From Peptococcaceae bacterium UBA7185 (GTDB taxonomy: Bacteria; Bacillota; Peptococcia; Peptococcales; Peptococcaceae): 18,380 nucleotides of DNA. Every line of letters starts with the position of its first letter. Within the stretch, counting starts at the first letter, position 1. The notes under the pieces were generated by a model that saw only the letters and a list, made by a program, of their open reading frames with translations, was not told where the DNA came from and ran no database searches. Position numbers and translations under genes: made by a program. This document shows positions 1 to 8,324 of the stretch, piece after piece. The stretch covers positions 1 to 18,380 of the forward strand of contig DKVF01000025.1 in the NCBI GenBank assembly GCA_002491065.1, in the 5' to 3' direction.

Positions 1-240
1 GTCCTAAAATAGATATTTTATAAATTTATATACTTTTATTAGTTTATCACAAAACATACTTTATTCCAATATATTTTTCTGTTTATTAGAACATATTTAA
101 ATTACGACTATTTGTTTTTAAAATAAATGTATCTATCTATTAATGATAAGAATTTGAAAAATCGAGGCCATTTTCAACGAAGCGATATGCGAAACTATAA
201 CATGATGTGAAAAACAGATATAACGAAAGAATCTGTTAGG
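1..240. other. AT-rich intergenic stretch, no gene seen
   Basis: Very AT-rich sequence with no credible reading frame and no ribosome site on either strand. The only structure I see is a 7-bp inverted repeat (213-219 with 231-237, 11-nt loop). Read on the minus strand it is followed by a run of five T, so it could be a weak third terminator behind the dsr operon. Confidence 0.5.
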
Positions 241-252
241 CAAAAAAGAGTA

Positions 253-276
253 TAAAAAATACTCCCCGAAGGGAGT
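253..276 (-). terminator. Second terminator of the dsr operon
   Basis: Perfect 6-bp stem ACTCCC/GGGAGT (261-266 with 271-276). On the minus strand the loop is TTCG closed by C-G, a very stable tetraloop, and is followed by ATTTTTTATA. It lies just behind the first terminator, so any read-through from dsrM would stop here. It could also act weakly on the plus strand. Confidence 0.75.
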
Positions 277-298
277 TTAAAAATTATCTTTTCTGGGC

Positions 299-326
299 AA
301 AAAAAGACTCCCCTTGCGGAGAGTCT
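299..326 (-). terminator. Main rho-independent terminator of the dsr operon
   Basis: Arms AGACTC (305-310) and GAGTCT (321-326) form a 6-bp stem that extends inward by two G-C pairs across a mismatch. On the minus strand it is followed by a run of seven T (305-299). It sits about 20 bp past the dsrM stop codon. Confidence 0.85.
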
Positions 327-344
327 AAAAAGTTAAAACATTTT

Positions 345-1376
345 TTAATTTTTCTTAGGAAGCTGATTGCCTTCTTCGTCATAATCCCAATCTAATGGCA
401 GACCAACGGCTTTCATCTTCTGATGGAATTCGTGTTCATATTCCTGATAGCTATGAACTTCTACATCTGGATTCCATGGGTTGATATGGCGAACCATACG
501 GTTGTTGTTGGCCATGTTACGGGTTGGGCTCATGAAAATCCCACCAGCATGCATCAATTTGCTTGTTGGGAAGTAAATCAACAGCGTGCATACTAATGTC
601 AGGTGGAACCAGAACACAATGCTGATGTCATCCGCTACAACCGGATGAAAGGTTACTAATCCCATAGCCAGTTCTTTGATGGCAGTGATATCGGCATGGG
701 TTAAATACCGCATGGTCAAACCGCTGATGGCAATGCCTAAAATCAAGAACAGTGGGAAAAAGTCGTTTACTAAGCTGATGTAACGAACCTTATCCAGGTA
801 AATACGACGGATGAACAGACCGGTAATCCCTAACAACAGGATGAAACCTGTCAAGTAGATTTGCTGCAGGTCTACCCAGAAAACACCGTCAATTTTTTCC
901 CAAAGCTGTACAGCACCGGGAACTGGGTCGGTAAAGAATCTTAAATGACGGAAAACTGTCAGGAAGAAGCCCCAGTGGAAGCACAGAGCAAAGAGCCATA
1001 ACCATTTTTCCCACTGGTATACGATGTCGCCTTCTTCGGTAACTTCTGCTTTGGAGTTACGGAACAGAGAACGGAACACCAGCACTTCCAGTGCCATACG
1101 AACGAATACGCCACCTTTGGAGGATGGGTTTTCAATTTTATTTTGTTTAATGAAATCCAAGGATTTCTGCTGACCGGCTGTGGTTGGAATTCTAAATGGA
1201 ACCGGTGACTGGGCCCATTTATAAATTCTGTAAATAAAGCCGACGATAAATACTGCAATTGCTATATATGGCAAAATTCCGCCGAAGAAAAAGTCTAACG
1301 GCAAAAGCTCTACGCCAACATAAACAACTGCCAGGATTGCTAGCACAATGGCCAATGCGATACCTGCATTTTTCAT
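345..1376 (-). CDS. dsrM: DsrM-like membrane cytochrome b subunit
   Basis: Predicted dihaem cytochrome b subunit of a DsrMKJOP-type complex, of the nitrate reductase gamma-subunit (NarI) type, that exchanges electrons with the menaquinone pool and feeds DsrK. I see five or six membrane segments: two at the N-terminus, then segments starting near EKWLWLFALCFHWGF, LQQIYLTGFILLLG, VNDFFPLFLILGIA and FWFHLTLVCTLLIYF, each carrying or flanked by histidines suited to haem ligation. A cytoplasmic tail with the run NNRMVRHINPWNP follows. I chose the ATG at 1376 because GAGGG lies 8 nt upstream; an ATG at 1391 in the same frame lacks a clear ribosome site. The gene is last in the operon, about 60 bp after dsrP, whereas dsrM is usually first. 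Assignment as DsrM rests on this family pattern plus its DsrKJOP partners. Confidence 0.85.
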   Translation of the reverse strand: MKNAGIALAIVLAILAVVYVGVELLPLDFFFGGILPYIAIAVFIVGFIYRIYKWAQSPVPFRIPTTAGQQKSLDFIKQNKIENPSSKGGVFVRMALEVLVFRSLFRNSKAEVTEEGDIVYQWEKWLWLFALCFHWGFFLTVFRHLRFFTDPVPGAVQLWEKIDGVFWVDLQQIYLTGFILLLGITGLFIRRIYLDKVRYISLVNDFFPLFLILGIAISGLTMRYLTHADITAIKELAMGLVTFHPVVADDISIVFWFHLTLVCTLLIYFPTSKLMHAGGIFMSPTRNMANNNRMVRHINPWNPDVEVHSYQEYEHEFHQKMKAVGLPLDWDYDEEGNQLPKKN

Positions 1377-1440
1377 CTCCTTATCCCTCATTTCTTATTA
1401 TAATTTAGGAAAAACAACAATCATTTCGACTATTTTGTTT

Positions 1441-2733
1441 TTATTCTGCCTTTGTTTCTTCTGCAGCTTCTTCTACTGCTGCTTTTGGTTCTTCTACAAT
1501 ACCGTTTGCAGCATTATATTCTGCTAAGTATCTTGCAGCTAACCCTGCTCTGTCTTCCTGTGGAAATGCGTTTACATCCATATCCTTCTTAACTACAACA
1601 ACCAGTTTGAACAGGATGCTGGCAAGCAGAATACCAATTGCAAAGATCCCTACAATGATCAGCACTTCCGGCAAGGTAACATGGTAATCCACAATTTCGC
1701 CGAAAGGACTTTCAGACAGACCGCCGATTACAAAGGTCAAACCTTTTTCAATGTACATGGACAGGAACGCAGTAGCGCAGCCAAAGCCTAAAATTTTATA
1801 GTTGGTTCTTGTCTGACGAGGAATCATAATCAACAGTGTCACAACCGCTAACACAACGAAGAGCATCATCAGCGGCACAAATTGATTATGCCCGTGCAGA
1901 CCGGCATACAAATACTGCAGCGCAGCTTTGTGACTTGGCACATTGCTGTAGAATGCAGTAAAGAATTCGCAGACTACCATAAAAATGGTTGCTGTATAAG
2001 CATAGGCAATGGTGGTAGCCAATCTATCGATGGCTTTCTTCCCTGCATCAAAGCCTGTCAGCTTATTCAGAGCGAAACAAATCAGAATAATCAGAGATGG
2101 ACCGGTGGCAAAAGCACCAGCCAGGAATTTTGCAGGCAACATCGCAGTCAGGAAATAATGACGGCTTGGCAGACCTGCATACAGCCATGCTGTAACGATA
2201 TGAATACTGAATGCGAAAGGAATTGAGAAAATTGCCAGGCCTCTGATGACCTTGCCATATTTCACACCTTTATTTTCAGCCTGCAGTACGCTGTAACCAA
2301 CAATCAAGTTTAACAGCAAATAAATAGGCAGTACTGTCGCATCCCAGCACAGCATGGAATGTGGTGTATAATACAGATAAACATTGAACAGCTTCATCGG
2401 AGAACCGATATCCACAACTACAAACAACAGCGCCATAATAATAGCGGGAATTGCCAGAAATTCACCAACTACTGTGATACGGCCATACTCATGCACATCG
2501 TGCAAATAATAAGGCAATACAATCATAACACCGCCGGCAGCTACCCCTACAAAGAAGGTCAGATGACCGATATACATCCCCCAGGAAATATCACGGCTCA
2601 TACCAGTTACAGCGAAGCCGTTGGTCATCTGGTAGATATATGCCGCAAAGCCTACGGCAATAAGGGCCAGCAGGAATACAATCCACGCCCAATAAGACTT
2701 TGTAGTTCTTTTTACTAACGCTTTTTCTATCAT
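1441..2733 (-). CDS. dsrP: DsrP-like NrfD-family membrane subunit
   Basis: Integral membrane quinone-interacting subunit of the NrfD/PsrC family, 430 residues. About ten hydrophobic helices run from residue 14 to about 385, starting with YWAWIVFLLALIAVGFAAY. The segment SRDISWGMYIGHLTFFVGVAAGG is typical of NrfD/DsrP proteins. The C-terminal 30 residues are a soluble Ala/Glu-rich tail. No haem-binding motif is visible, as expected. In known complexes DsrP pairs with the periplasmic iron-sulfur protein DsrO, whose gene ends 13 bp upstream here. The start has GGAGGGG about 6 nt upstream. The family is certain; the DsrP name depends on the operon context. Confidence 0.88.
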   Translation of the reverse strand: MIEKALVKRTTKSYWAWIVFLLALIAVGFAAYIYQMTNGFAVTGMSRDISWGMYIGHLTFFVGVAAGGVMIVLPYYLHDVHEYGRITVVGEFLAIPAIIMALLFVVVDIGSPMKLFNVYLYYTPHSMLCWDATVLPIYLLLNLIVGYSVLQAENKGVKYGKVIRGLAIFSIPFAFSIHIVTAWLYAGLPSRHYFLTAMLPAKFLAGAFATGPSLIILICFALNKLTGFDAGKKAIDRLATTIAYAYTATIFMVVCEFFTAFYSNVPSHKAALQYLYAGLHGHNQFVPLMMLFVVLAVVTLLIMIPRQTRTNYKILGFGCATAFLSMYIEKGLTFVIGGLSESPFGEIVDYHVTLPEVLIIVGIFAIGILLASILFKLVVVVKKDMDVNAFPQEDRAGLAARYLAEYNAANGIVEEPKAAVEEAAEETKAE

Positions 2734-2746
2734 GCTCTACCCCTCC

Positions 2747-3520
2747 TTACACGATGTAGTACACCTTTGGCTTGGTGCCAAGGTTGGTTCTACGCTGTAA
2801 TGTGAAATTTTCTGCAATTTTCTTGCTGACTGCGGAGTTTGGATCATTGATGTCGCCAAACACGATCGCACCGCCAGCAGCCTCTACGCACAATGGCAAT
2901 TCGCCTACTGCCAAGCGTTCAGAGCAGAAATTGCATTTTTCCACAACACCTTTCATACGTGTTGGGTAGGTTGGATTGATTTCATCCAGATAATCGCGCG
3001 GATTTTTGAAGTTGAAGCTACGCGCACCATATGGACAAGCAGCCATACAGTTTCGGCAGCCAATGCAGCGGTGCATATCCATGCCCACTACGCCCTGCGC
3101 ATTTTTGAAGGTTGCTTTGGTCGGACATACCCGCACGCAAACCGGTTCTTCACAGTGGTTGCAGATGGTCATAAAGGTTTTGCCTTTATATTTTTCGCCC
3201 ATTTTCTCATGTACTTCGTCCAGGAACAAATGCTCAAAGGTTTCCGGCCAAATCCATTTTACTTCATCTTTTTTGGTGTCGATGTTGGGAACATTGTGAT
3301 ATTTATGGCAGACTTCGATGCATTTACTTAAGGTTGCTTCGTCCATCTGATTCATATCGATGACCATGCCCCATGTTACATTGCTTCTTTTCCCCGGCGC
3401 TTCTTTATAGGAGCCGTTTACAGCGGCTGCTACAGCAGGATTGGCAACAGCGGCAGCTGCGCCCAGACCTGCCACGGCAGCGGTACCCAGTTTTAAGAAT
3501 TTTCTTCTGTTCATTTCCAT
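2747..3520 (-). CDS. dsrO: DsrO-like periplasmic ferredoxin with Tat signal
   Basis: Iron-sulfur electron-transfer subunit exported folded across the membrane. The N-terminus has a twin-arginine signal, NRRKFLKLG, followed by an Ala-rich hydrophobic stretch and a likely cleavage near residue 33. Cysteine groups follow: 67/71, then 120-132 (CNHCEEPVCVRVCP), 152-162 (CIGCRNCMAACP) and 196/199/211, matching the multi-cluster pattern of the DsrO/NrfC/PsrB family. I start at the ATG at 3520, 11 nt behind GGAGG; a GTG at 3532 abuts that ribosome site and is unlikely. The start lies just one base past the dsrJ stop, so the two are probably translationally coupled. It would relay electrons between DsrP and DsrJ on the outer face of the membrane. 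Confidence 0.9.
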   Translation of the reverse strand: MEMNRRKFLKLGTAAVAGLGAAAAVANPAVAAAVNGSYKEAPGKRSNVTWGMVIDMNQMDEATLSKCIEVCHKYHNVPNIDTKKDEVKWIWPETFEHLFLDEVHEKMGEKYKGKTFMTICNHCEEPVCVRVCPTKATFKNAQGVVGMDMHRCIGCRNCMAACPYGARSFNFKNPRDYLDEINPTYPTRMKGVVEKCNFCSERLAVGELPLCVEAAGGAIVFGDINDPNSAVSKKIAENFTLQRRTNLGTKPKVYYIV

Positions 3521-3521
3521 C

Positions 3522-3935
3522 TTATTTGGCACCTCCTACTACAGTTGGTTCAACGTGACATTCCCAACAAGTCGGATTTACGTTGGAATAGGTATGACAT
3601 TTCAAGCAGAAATCTTCATAATTGGAATGGCATTCAAAGCAGGTGTTCTGTAAGCTGGCCAGATATTCTGTACCGTCTTCGGAAATATATACACGATTTC
3701 CGTCACGAACAACCTGTACTTTCCAATCATTCAACAAATCCATATGATGTGCACGCATCCATTCTACATCTTCAACACATTTGTAATTATCGCCGGAGAG
3801 CTGATTAATGACAGGTGTATCAAAGCTTACTTCAGGTGCGGCGCCATTAGCTGGAGACAGGATAGCAGACCAGAATGGGACAGTGACTAATACTGCAAAG
3901 ATTACAATCCCAATGATGATATTTGTTTTTTTCAT
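3522..3935 (-). CDS. dsrJ: DsrJ-like triheme cytochrome c
   Basis: Small membrane-anchored or exported cytochrome, 137 residues. An uncleaved or cleavable hydrophobic segment covers residues 5-27. Three CxxCH haem motifs sit at 99-103, 110-114 and 123-127. Upstream, Cys53 lies in the run CVEDVEWMRAHHM; this is the conserved DsrJ block whose cysteine is the distal ligand of the unusual His/Cys haem, and it separates DsrJ from ordinary multihaem cytochromes. AGGAGG lies 9 nt before the ATG at 3935, inside the end of dsrK. An upstream in-frame start at 3956 would lie inside dsrK and before the ribosome site. Haem attachment outside the membrane fits with resB/ccsA in the same operon. Confidence 0.9.
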   Translation of the reverse strand: MKKTNIIIGIVIFAVLVTVPFWSAILSPANGAAPEVSFDTPVINQLSGDNYKCVEDVEWMRAHHMDLLNDWKVQVVRDGNRVYISEDGTEYLASLQNTCFECHSNYEDFCLKCHTYSNVNPTCWECHVEPTVVGGAK

Positions 3936-3936
3936 C

Positions 3937-5553
3937 TTATGCTTCCTCCTCATCATCTAAATTCTGTAAAGGCTCGAAACGCAGATTTTCTTCACGCTTC
4001 TTTTCACCTTTCATTACTAACGCATTACCCAACAATTCATGTACACCGCAAACTTCTACGCCAGGATTCCAATACCGCATCAGTGGTGGCAATGCAGCAC
4101 GGTCAATAGCGCAAATACATGCCAACATATTGACATTGTGACGTTCTTTTACAAACTTCACTGCATTAGCTCTTGGGAAACCGCCGCGCATACGCATTTC
4201 CATGTTTTCATCATTACCTAAGCCAGCACCGGAACCGCAGCAGAATGTTTTTTCACGGATTGTATCTTCCGGCATTTCATACCATTCTACGCAATGATCC
4301 AGAATATAACGTGGCTCATCCAACAGACCCATAGCGCGGGCAGGGTTGCAGGAATCATGATAGGTTGCAATGATCCCTTTATTTCTGGACGGATCCAGTT
4401 TTACTTTGTTGTGACGGAGCAAATCTGCAGTAAATTCACAAACGTGAATCATTTTTGTAGATTTTGCATTTTCAAATACTGTGCCTGTTACTGGACTCTT
4501 TGGTACTTCCAAATTGTCAGGCGCAGGACCGTTCATAGTGTCCATGTATTGGTTCAATACACGCCACATATGGCCGCACTCGCCGCCAATGATATATTTT
4601 ACGCCTAAACGTTTCGCTTCTGCATAAATCTTAGCGTTCAAACGTTTCATCATTTCATTAGAAGTAAACAGACCGAAGTTCCCACCTTCTGAGTTATAGG
4701 TACTCAGTGTGTAGTCTAAGCCCATTTCATGGAACAGCATCAGCTGGCCCATCAAGCTATAAGTACCTGGTGTTGCAAAGACGTCGCCAGATGGCGGAAC
4801 ATATAAAATTTCTGCACCTTTACGGTTGTAGGATAAATCCAAACGAACACCCGTGATATCTTCAATATCATCAACTGCCATATCGAAGGAGTCCACTACA
4901 CCGTGAGGCTGGATGCCCAAGTGGTTACCTTTCATGTAGCAGGCCGATACAGGACCCATAACCCAGTCAATGCTCAGACCAACCAGATTAAGCAACTCAC
5001 GGCCAATCATTGTGATTTCGGCAGTATCAATACCGTATGGACAGAACAAAGAACAACGGCGGCATTCTGTGCACTGGAAGAAGTAGTAGAACCATTCTTT
5101 CAGCACAGGTAAGGTCAGCTCTCTGGCGCCTACCATTTTCGCCATCAATTTTCCTGCCAGCGTATATTCCTTACGATAAACGGAACGCAGCAGTTCTGCG
5201 CGCAACACCGGCATATTTTTCGGGTCGCCGGAACCCAAGAAGAAATGACATTTGTCGGCACAAGCGCCACATCTTACGCAGATATCCATAAATACTTTTA
5301 AGGAACGGAATCTCTGCAGACGATCTCTTAAACCGTCTAAAATAATTGTCTGCCAATTTTCTGGCAGCTTCCAGTCTTCATCTGCCGGAGACCAGATACG
5401 TGGATTTGGGAACCCAATCATTTCTAAGCTTTCTGGTTTACTTGCATAGCTGTAGGTACCCGGTCTGAATTCTACCGGGGTATCCATCCAACTGGTTTCA
5501 GGCGGCTTAAAGTCAATCTTGGTGAGTTCCTGTGGTTTTGGAAGTTTTGCCAT
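3937..5553 (-). CDS. dsrK: DsrK-like catalytic iron-sulfur subunit (HdrD family)
   Basis: Cytoplasmic subunit of the complex, 538 residues, related to the catalytic subunit of heterodisulfide reductase. Two [4Fe-4S] motifs lie at Cys92/95/98/102 and Cys161/164/167/171. The C-terminal half carries CCG-type sites for a non-cubane cluster: GGECGH (Cys326), HDSC (Cys402), FCCGSG (438-440) and Cys479/Cys481, the last spaced CxC rather than CxxC. In sulfate reducers DsrK is thought to reduce the DsrC trisulfide with electrons from DsrM. The start has AAAGGGG upstream, and its last bases contain the dsrJ ribosome site. It is 20-odd bp behind the RsbRD_N gene. HdrD or TmcB are the main alternative names; the DsrJ and DsrO neighbours favour DsrK. 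Confidence 0.9.
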   Translation of the reverse strand: MAKLPKPQELTKIDFKPPETSWMDTPVEFRPGTYSYASKPESLEMIGFPNPRIWSPADEDWKLPENWQTIILDGLRDRLQRFRSLKVFMDICVRCGACADKCHFFLGSGDPKNMPVLRAELLRSVYRKEYTLAGKLMAKMVGARELTLPVLKEWFYYFFQCTECRRCSLFCPYGIDTAEITMIGRELLNLVGLSIDWVMGPVSACYMKGNHLGIQPHGVVDSFDMAVDDIEDITGVRLDLSYNRKGAEILYVPPSGDVFATPGTYSLMGQLMLFHEMGLDYTLSTYNSEGGNFGLFTSNEMMKRLNAKIYAEAKRLGVKYIIGGECGHMWRVLNQYMDTMNGPAPDNLEVPKSPVTGTVFENAKSTKMIHVCEFTADLLRHNKVKLDPSRNKGIIATYHDSCNPARAMGLLDEPRYILDHCVEWYEMPEDTIREKTFCCGSGAGLGNDENMEMRMRGGFPRANAVKFVKERHNVNMLACICAIDRAALPPLMRYWNPGVEVCGVHELLGNALVMKGEKKREENLRFEPLQNLDDEEEA

Positions 5554-5577
5554 ATTAACACCCCTTTATTATAATTC

Positions 5578-6138
5578 CTATTCTTCCTCTATATAGTTAC
5601 TGCACCGCATAAAGGTGCTAGTATCCACCGCTTCGTTAAGCAAATTTGCTTTTTGCAATATGTCGTTGGTTTCTTTGATTTGAGCAATGCGCAAATTGTA
5701 AAGCAATTCTTTGCTTTCACTATACAAGTCAAAAGCAATCAACGCTAAGGTATCTAGGTCTGTGAATAAATCATCCAACTCAGAATACGGAATCTGTCCT
5801 TTTTGTATTTCCTTTTTGAATTCTGTGCGGACCAGATTTTTGAAGCTGGGTAAAAACGCCAGCGCTTTAGATGGTTTCATATCCTGCACTGCACGGATTT
5901 TCAGAATCATTTCTAAATGCCCATACAGCCGGTCTGCATCTCTGTCGCCGCTCAGTTCCGTCAGTAAATGGTCCATATTGCGATAGATATTGCTGCCTAC
6001 CGGATTGGTAAACTCATTGTTCACCTTTACAAAATATTTATGCGCCTCATCAGGATAAGCGGCAATAGCTATTTCAAACCATTGTCTTAACAAGTCCCCA
6101 TGTTTTTCACGCATAAATTGATTTAAACTGCTGCTCAT
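5578..6138 (-). CDS. RsbRD N-terminal-domain-like sensory protein
   Basis: A 186-residue soluble, largely helical protein. The N-terminal 100 residues (LRQWFEIAIAAYP, then NEFTNPVGSNIYRNM) match my memory of the RsbRD_N family, the sensory domain of stressosome RsbRD proteins. Residues about 100-165 continue as helices with acidic and leucine-rich surfaces, and no STAS domain follows, so it is a stand-alone sensor domain. I recall similar genes beside dsrMKJOP in Desulfovibrio-type bacteria, so this placement is probably not an accident. Ribosome site GGGAGGTG precedes the ATG by about 5 nt. The function is unknown: a redox or ligand sensor, or an assembly factor for the complex. Confidence 0.65.
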   Translation of the reverse strand: MSSSLNQFMREKHGDLLRQWFEIAIAAYPDEAHKYFVKVNNEFTNPVGSNIYRNMDHLLTELSGDRDADRLYGHLEMILKIRAVQDMKPSKALAFLPSFKNLVRTEFKKEIQKGQIPYSELDDLFTDLDTLALIAFDLYSESKELLYNLRIAQIKETNDILQKANLLNEAVDTSTFMRCSNYIEEE

Positions 6139-6170
6139 CTTTTCACCTCCCGTCTGGTAAAAGTCGCTCT

Positions 6171-7004
6171 TTAAGCATTGGGCACCAAATAACTATGCAT
6201 GCCGGGCAAAAGATAGCTTACACCGAAAAATGTAAAGATAACGGCCACAAAGCCTAATACGGCAATCCATGCGGCACGCCGCCCTTTAAAGCCTTTTAAA
6301 AAGCGAGTATGCAGATATGCTGCATATATCAACCATGTGATCAACGCCCATGTTTCTTTTGGGTCCCAACTCCAGAAAGTACCCCACGCATATTCCGCCC
6401 ACACGGCCCCTGTCACCAGCATAATTGTCAAAAAAGGCAATCCGATAAATACCAGTTTATATGCAACGGCATCCAACACCTTCAGCGCAGGCAATTCTTG
6501 ATTTAAGCGACTGGAGAAGTCTACTTCCTTCTTGTCTTTCAGCAAATATGCTACTGACACCGCAAAGGATAAGGCGAAAGAACCATAAGCAATTACTGCC
6601 GCTGATACATGCACAGCCAACCAATAGCTGCGCAGCGCCGGCATTACCGGCTGAATTGTCAAATCTACACTCACCAGCCAACAGGAAATGACCACAACCA
6701 CTGGCATGACAAACATCCCAATTGCATCTAACTTGAATTTGTATTCTACAATGACATATGCCGTTACAACTGCAAATACAAAGCTCAAACCGAATTCAAA
6801 GCCATTGTTTAACGGCAGACCTTTAATCAATGCCGTACGAAGCAGCAAAGCCAGAGTATTCAACGCCAGCCCGATATATACAATAGAAGTTGCCAATTTT
6901 CGCATACGTATATTGCGTGACCAAAAACTAAACCCATACACCACCATAGCTCCTATATATGCGGCTAACATAAACCATAATAACGGTAACTGTAAGTGTT
7001 CCAT
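6171..7004 (-). CDS. ccsA: Cytochrome c biogenesis protein CcsA (haem handling)
   Basis: Integral membrane protein, 277 residues, about eight helices. The tryptophan-rich WWD-type signature, AYAWGTFWSWDPKETW-like, sits at residues about 202-219, with His132, His232 and His270 as likely haem ligands. With ResB it forms the system II synthetase that carries haem to the outside and links it to CxxCH motifs. The start ATG is 3 bp past the resB stop, with GGAGG inside the end of resB. Also called CcsB or ResC in other naming schemes. The obvious client is DsrJ in the same operon. Confidence 0.92.
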   Translation of the reverse strand: MEHLQLPLLWFMLAAYIGAMVVYGFSFWSRNIRMRKLATSIVYIGLALNTLALLLRTALIKGLPLNNGFEFGLSFVFAVVTAYVIVEYKFKLDAIGMFVMPVVVVISCWLVSVDLTIQPVMPALRSYWLAVHVSAAVIAYGSFALSFAVSVAYLLKDKKEVDFSSRLNQELPALKVLDAVAYKLVFIGLPFLTIMLVTGAVWAEYAWGTFWSWDPKETWALITWLIYAAYLHTRFLKGFKGRRAAWIAVLGFVAVIFTFFGVSYLLPGMHSYLVPNA

Positions 7005-7007
7005 TGT

Positions 7008-8168
7008 TTATTCTGCCTCCTGTTGTCTTTTCATCCAATTTTGTGCTAACGTTTCTTCCATTTCTTCTGTAATCACTGAATTCTTGCTAAAGCACCAAAT
7101 TTTGCATTGGGTACCTCCCTGCCCGACAAGGATACGCATTTCCCGATATCGACCGCTGAAAAACAGCAAGGAGGCCAACGTAGCCAGTATAAAGCCTAAA
7201 AAGACTACGTAGGTGCCACGCCGCGTTTTTACTTCCAATATGGTATAAGCAGCTGTGTCCAGATACGTAATGGTTGCACCCTCATCGTTGAGAATCAAGC
7301 TGTCACCCGGCTCAACAAACTGTCCGCGAGGCGGATTTTTATGATCACTGATCTGTACATAAGGCTTACCATCTATTGTTGCTGCAACTACAGTCTGTCC
7401 CGCAATGGTACTGGGCTGATTATCAGGCAGACCATATGTCGTATTCATTTCTGCATCAGCAGCACCCTGCACTTCCATTAAATAACGATAATCATAGGAA
7501 TTTTGATAAATCATCAAACTGCCGTAACGATAAGGAGAATTTACCTTTGTCTCTGCATTTTCTCCTACTAACTTCCCATTAATATACAAATTAAAGTGCG
7601 TCACCCAGTTATCAATAGACTGCTGGGCATCATAGGTCGTCTGAAAATCCAGGATCTCTACTGTACTGTCCTGATAGACACTATTTAGCTCATCAGGAAA
7701 AGGACGTGTCTGACCTACCTGCCCCATCACATACCCTTGTGTATTAAATGTAGAAATGAGTGCACCAACTAAAATCACCAGCAAAGAAATATGCAGCAAA
7801 TGCGGCGCCGCCAAGCTCCATTTCCCTTTTTGCGCTAATAGTCTGACTTGACCGTTCTGCTCCAGCCGGTCCACCTTATAATGAGATTCTTTCAACCATG
7901 CAGTCAATGCTTCTTCCTGCACCCCATAGATACGATACGCGCCTTCCATAGGCACATCTCCAGCCGAGCGCTGAAGCTGTTTTCGGAAACCGGGCAATAA
8001 TTTTATCGTGCAAAGGCTCAGATTCAGAAAAAATGCAATCATCAAAATGCGGAACGACCAGGAATTAAAGGCATCTGCATCAGGATAGATGGTTGCCAGG
8101 ATTGACATTACCGCAATTGCTGCAATCAAAATCACAGCCAATTTCAGTGAGGACAAAAACTTTAGCAT
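7008..8168 (-). CDS. resB: Cytochrome c biogenesis protein ResB
   Basis: 386-residue ResB/Ccs1 family protein and first gene of the operon. Two hydrophobic segments lie at residues about 8-28 and 38-58, a third near 125-143, then a long extracytoplasmic domain (about 145-310) and a last helix near 320-340 (GTYVVFLGFILATLASLLFF). This matches the family's layout of three N-terminal helices, a large outer domain and one C-terminal helix. AAAGGGG precedes the ATG. Together with CcsA it attaches haem to cytochromes c. The length is somewhat short for ResB but within the range seen in small system II proteins. Confidence 0.9.
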   Translation of the reverse strand: MLKFLSSLKLAVILIAAIAVMSILATIYPDADAFNSWSFRILMIAFFLNLSLCTIKLLPGFRKQLQRSAGDVPMEGAYRIYGVQEEALTAWLKESHYKVDRLEQNGQVRLLAQKGKWSLAAPHLLHISLLVILVGALISTFNTQGYVMGQVGQTRPFPDELNSVYQDSTVEILDFQTTYDAQQSIDNWVTHFNLYINGKLVGENAETKVNSPYRYGSLMIYQNSYDYRYLMEVQGAADAEMNTTYGLPDNQPSTIAGQTVVAATIDGKPYVQISDHKNPPRGQFVEPGDSLILNDEGATITYLDTAAYTILEVKTRRGTYVVFLGFILATLASLLFFSGRYREMRILVGQGGTQCKIWCFSKNSVITEEMEETLAQNWMKRQQEAE

Positions 8169-8218
8169 AAAAATCCCCTTTCCTAAATGCCTTTCTCATA
8201 AATCATAATAACTTCATC

Positions 8219-8224
8219 ATTATA
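8219..8224 (-). promoter_or_regulatory. Candidate -10 box of the resB-dsr operon
   Basis: A perfect TATAAT on the minus strand about 50 bp before the resB start. The -35 region at normal spacing (TAGTGT or nearby) is poor, so the promoter may need an activator. The rest of 8169-8324 is AT-rich; a 10-bp motif, ATCATAATAA, occurs at 8202-8211 and again at 8302-8311. Confidence 0.5.
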
Positions 8225-8277
8225 TCTGAAAAATCCACAAAACACTACACTTTTTCTTAAAAAACAGCTTTAAATTT

Positions 8278-8313
8278 ATTTTATTATCATAGATTTCTTT
8301 TATCATAATAAAA
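8278..8313. repeat. AT-rich inverted repeat behind the sigma gene
   Basis: TTTTATTATCAT and ATCATAATAAAA form a 12-bp inverted repeat with one mismatch around an AT-rich loop, just past the sigma-factor stop codon. It may end the sigma transcript or be an operator for the resB operon. There is no GC-rich stem, so a terminator role is doubtful. Confidence 0.35.
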
Positions 8314-8324
8314 TATGCCCAATA

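Noticed and set aside
3522..5553. Tmc, Hmc or heterodisulfide reductase complex instead of Dsr
   Set aside because: A small three-haem cytochrome with the CVED cysteine block, next to a Tat-dependent ferredoxin and NrfD protein, fits DsrJ/O/P better; not formally excluded without a tree.
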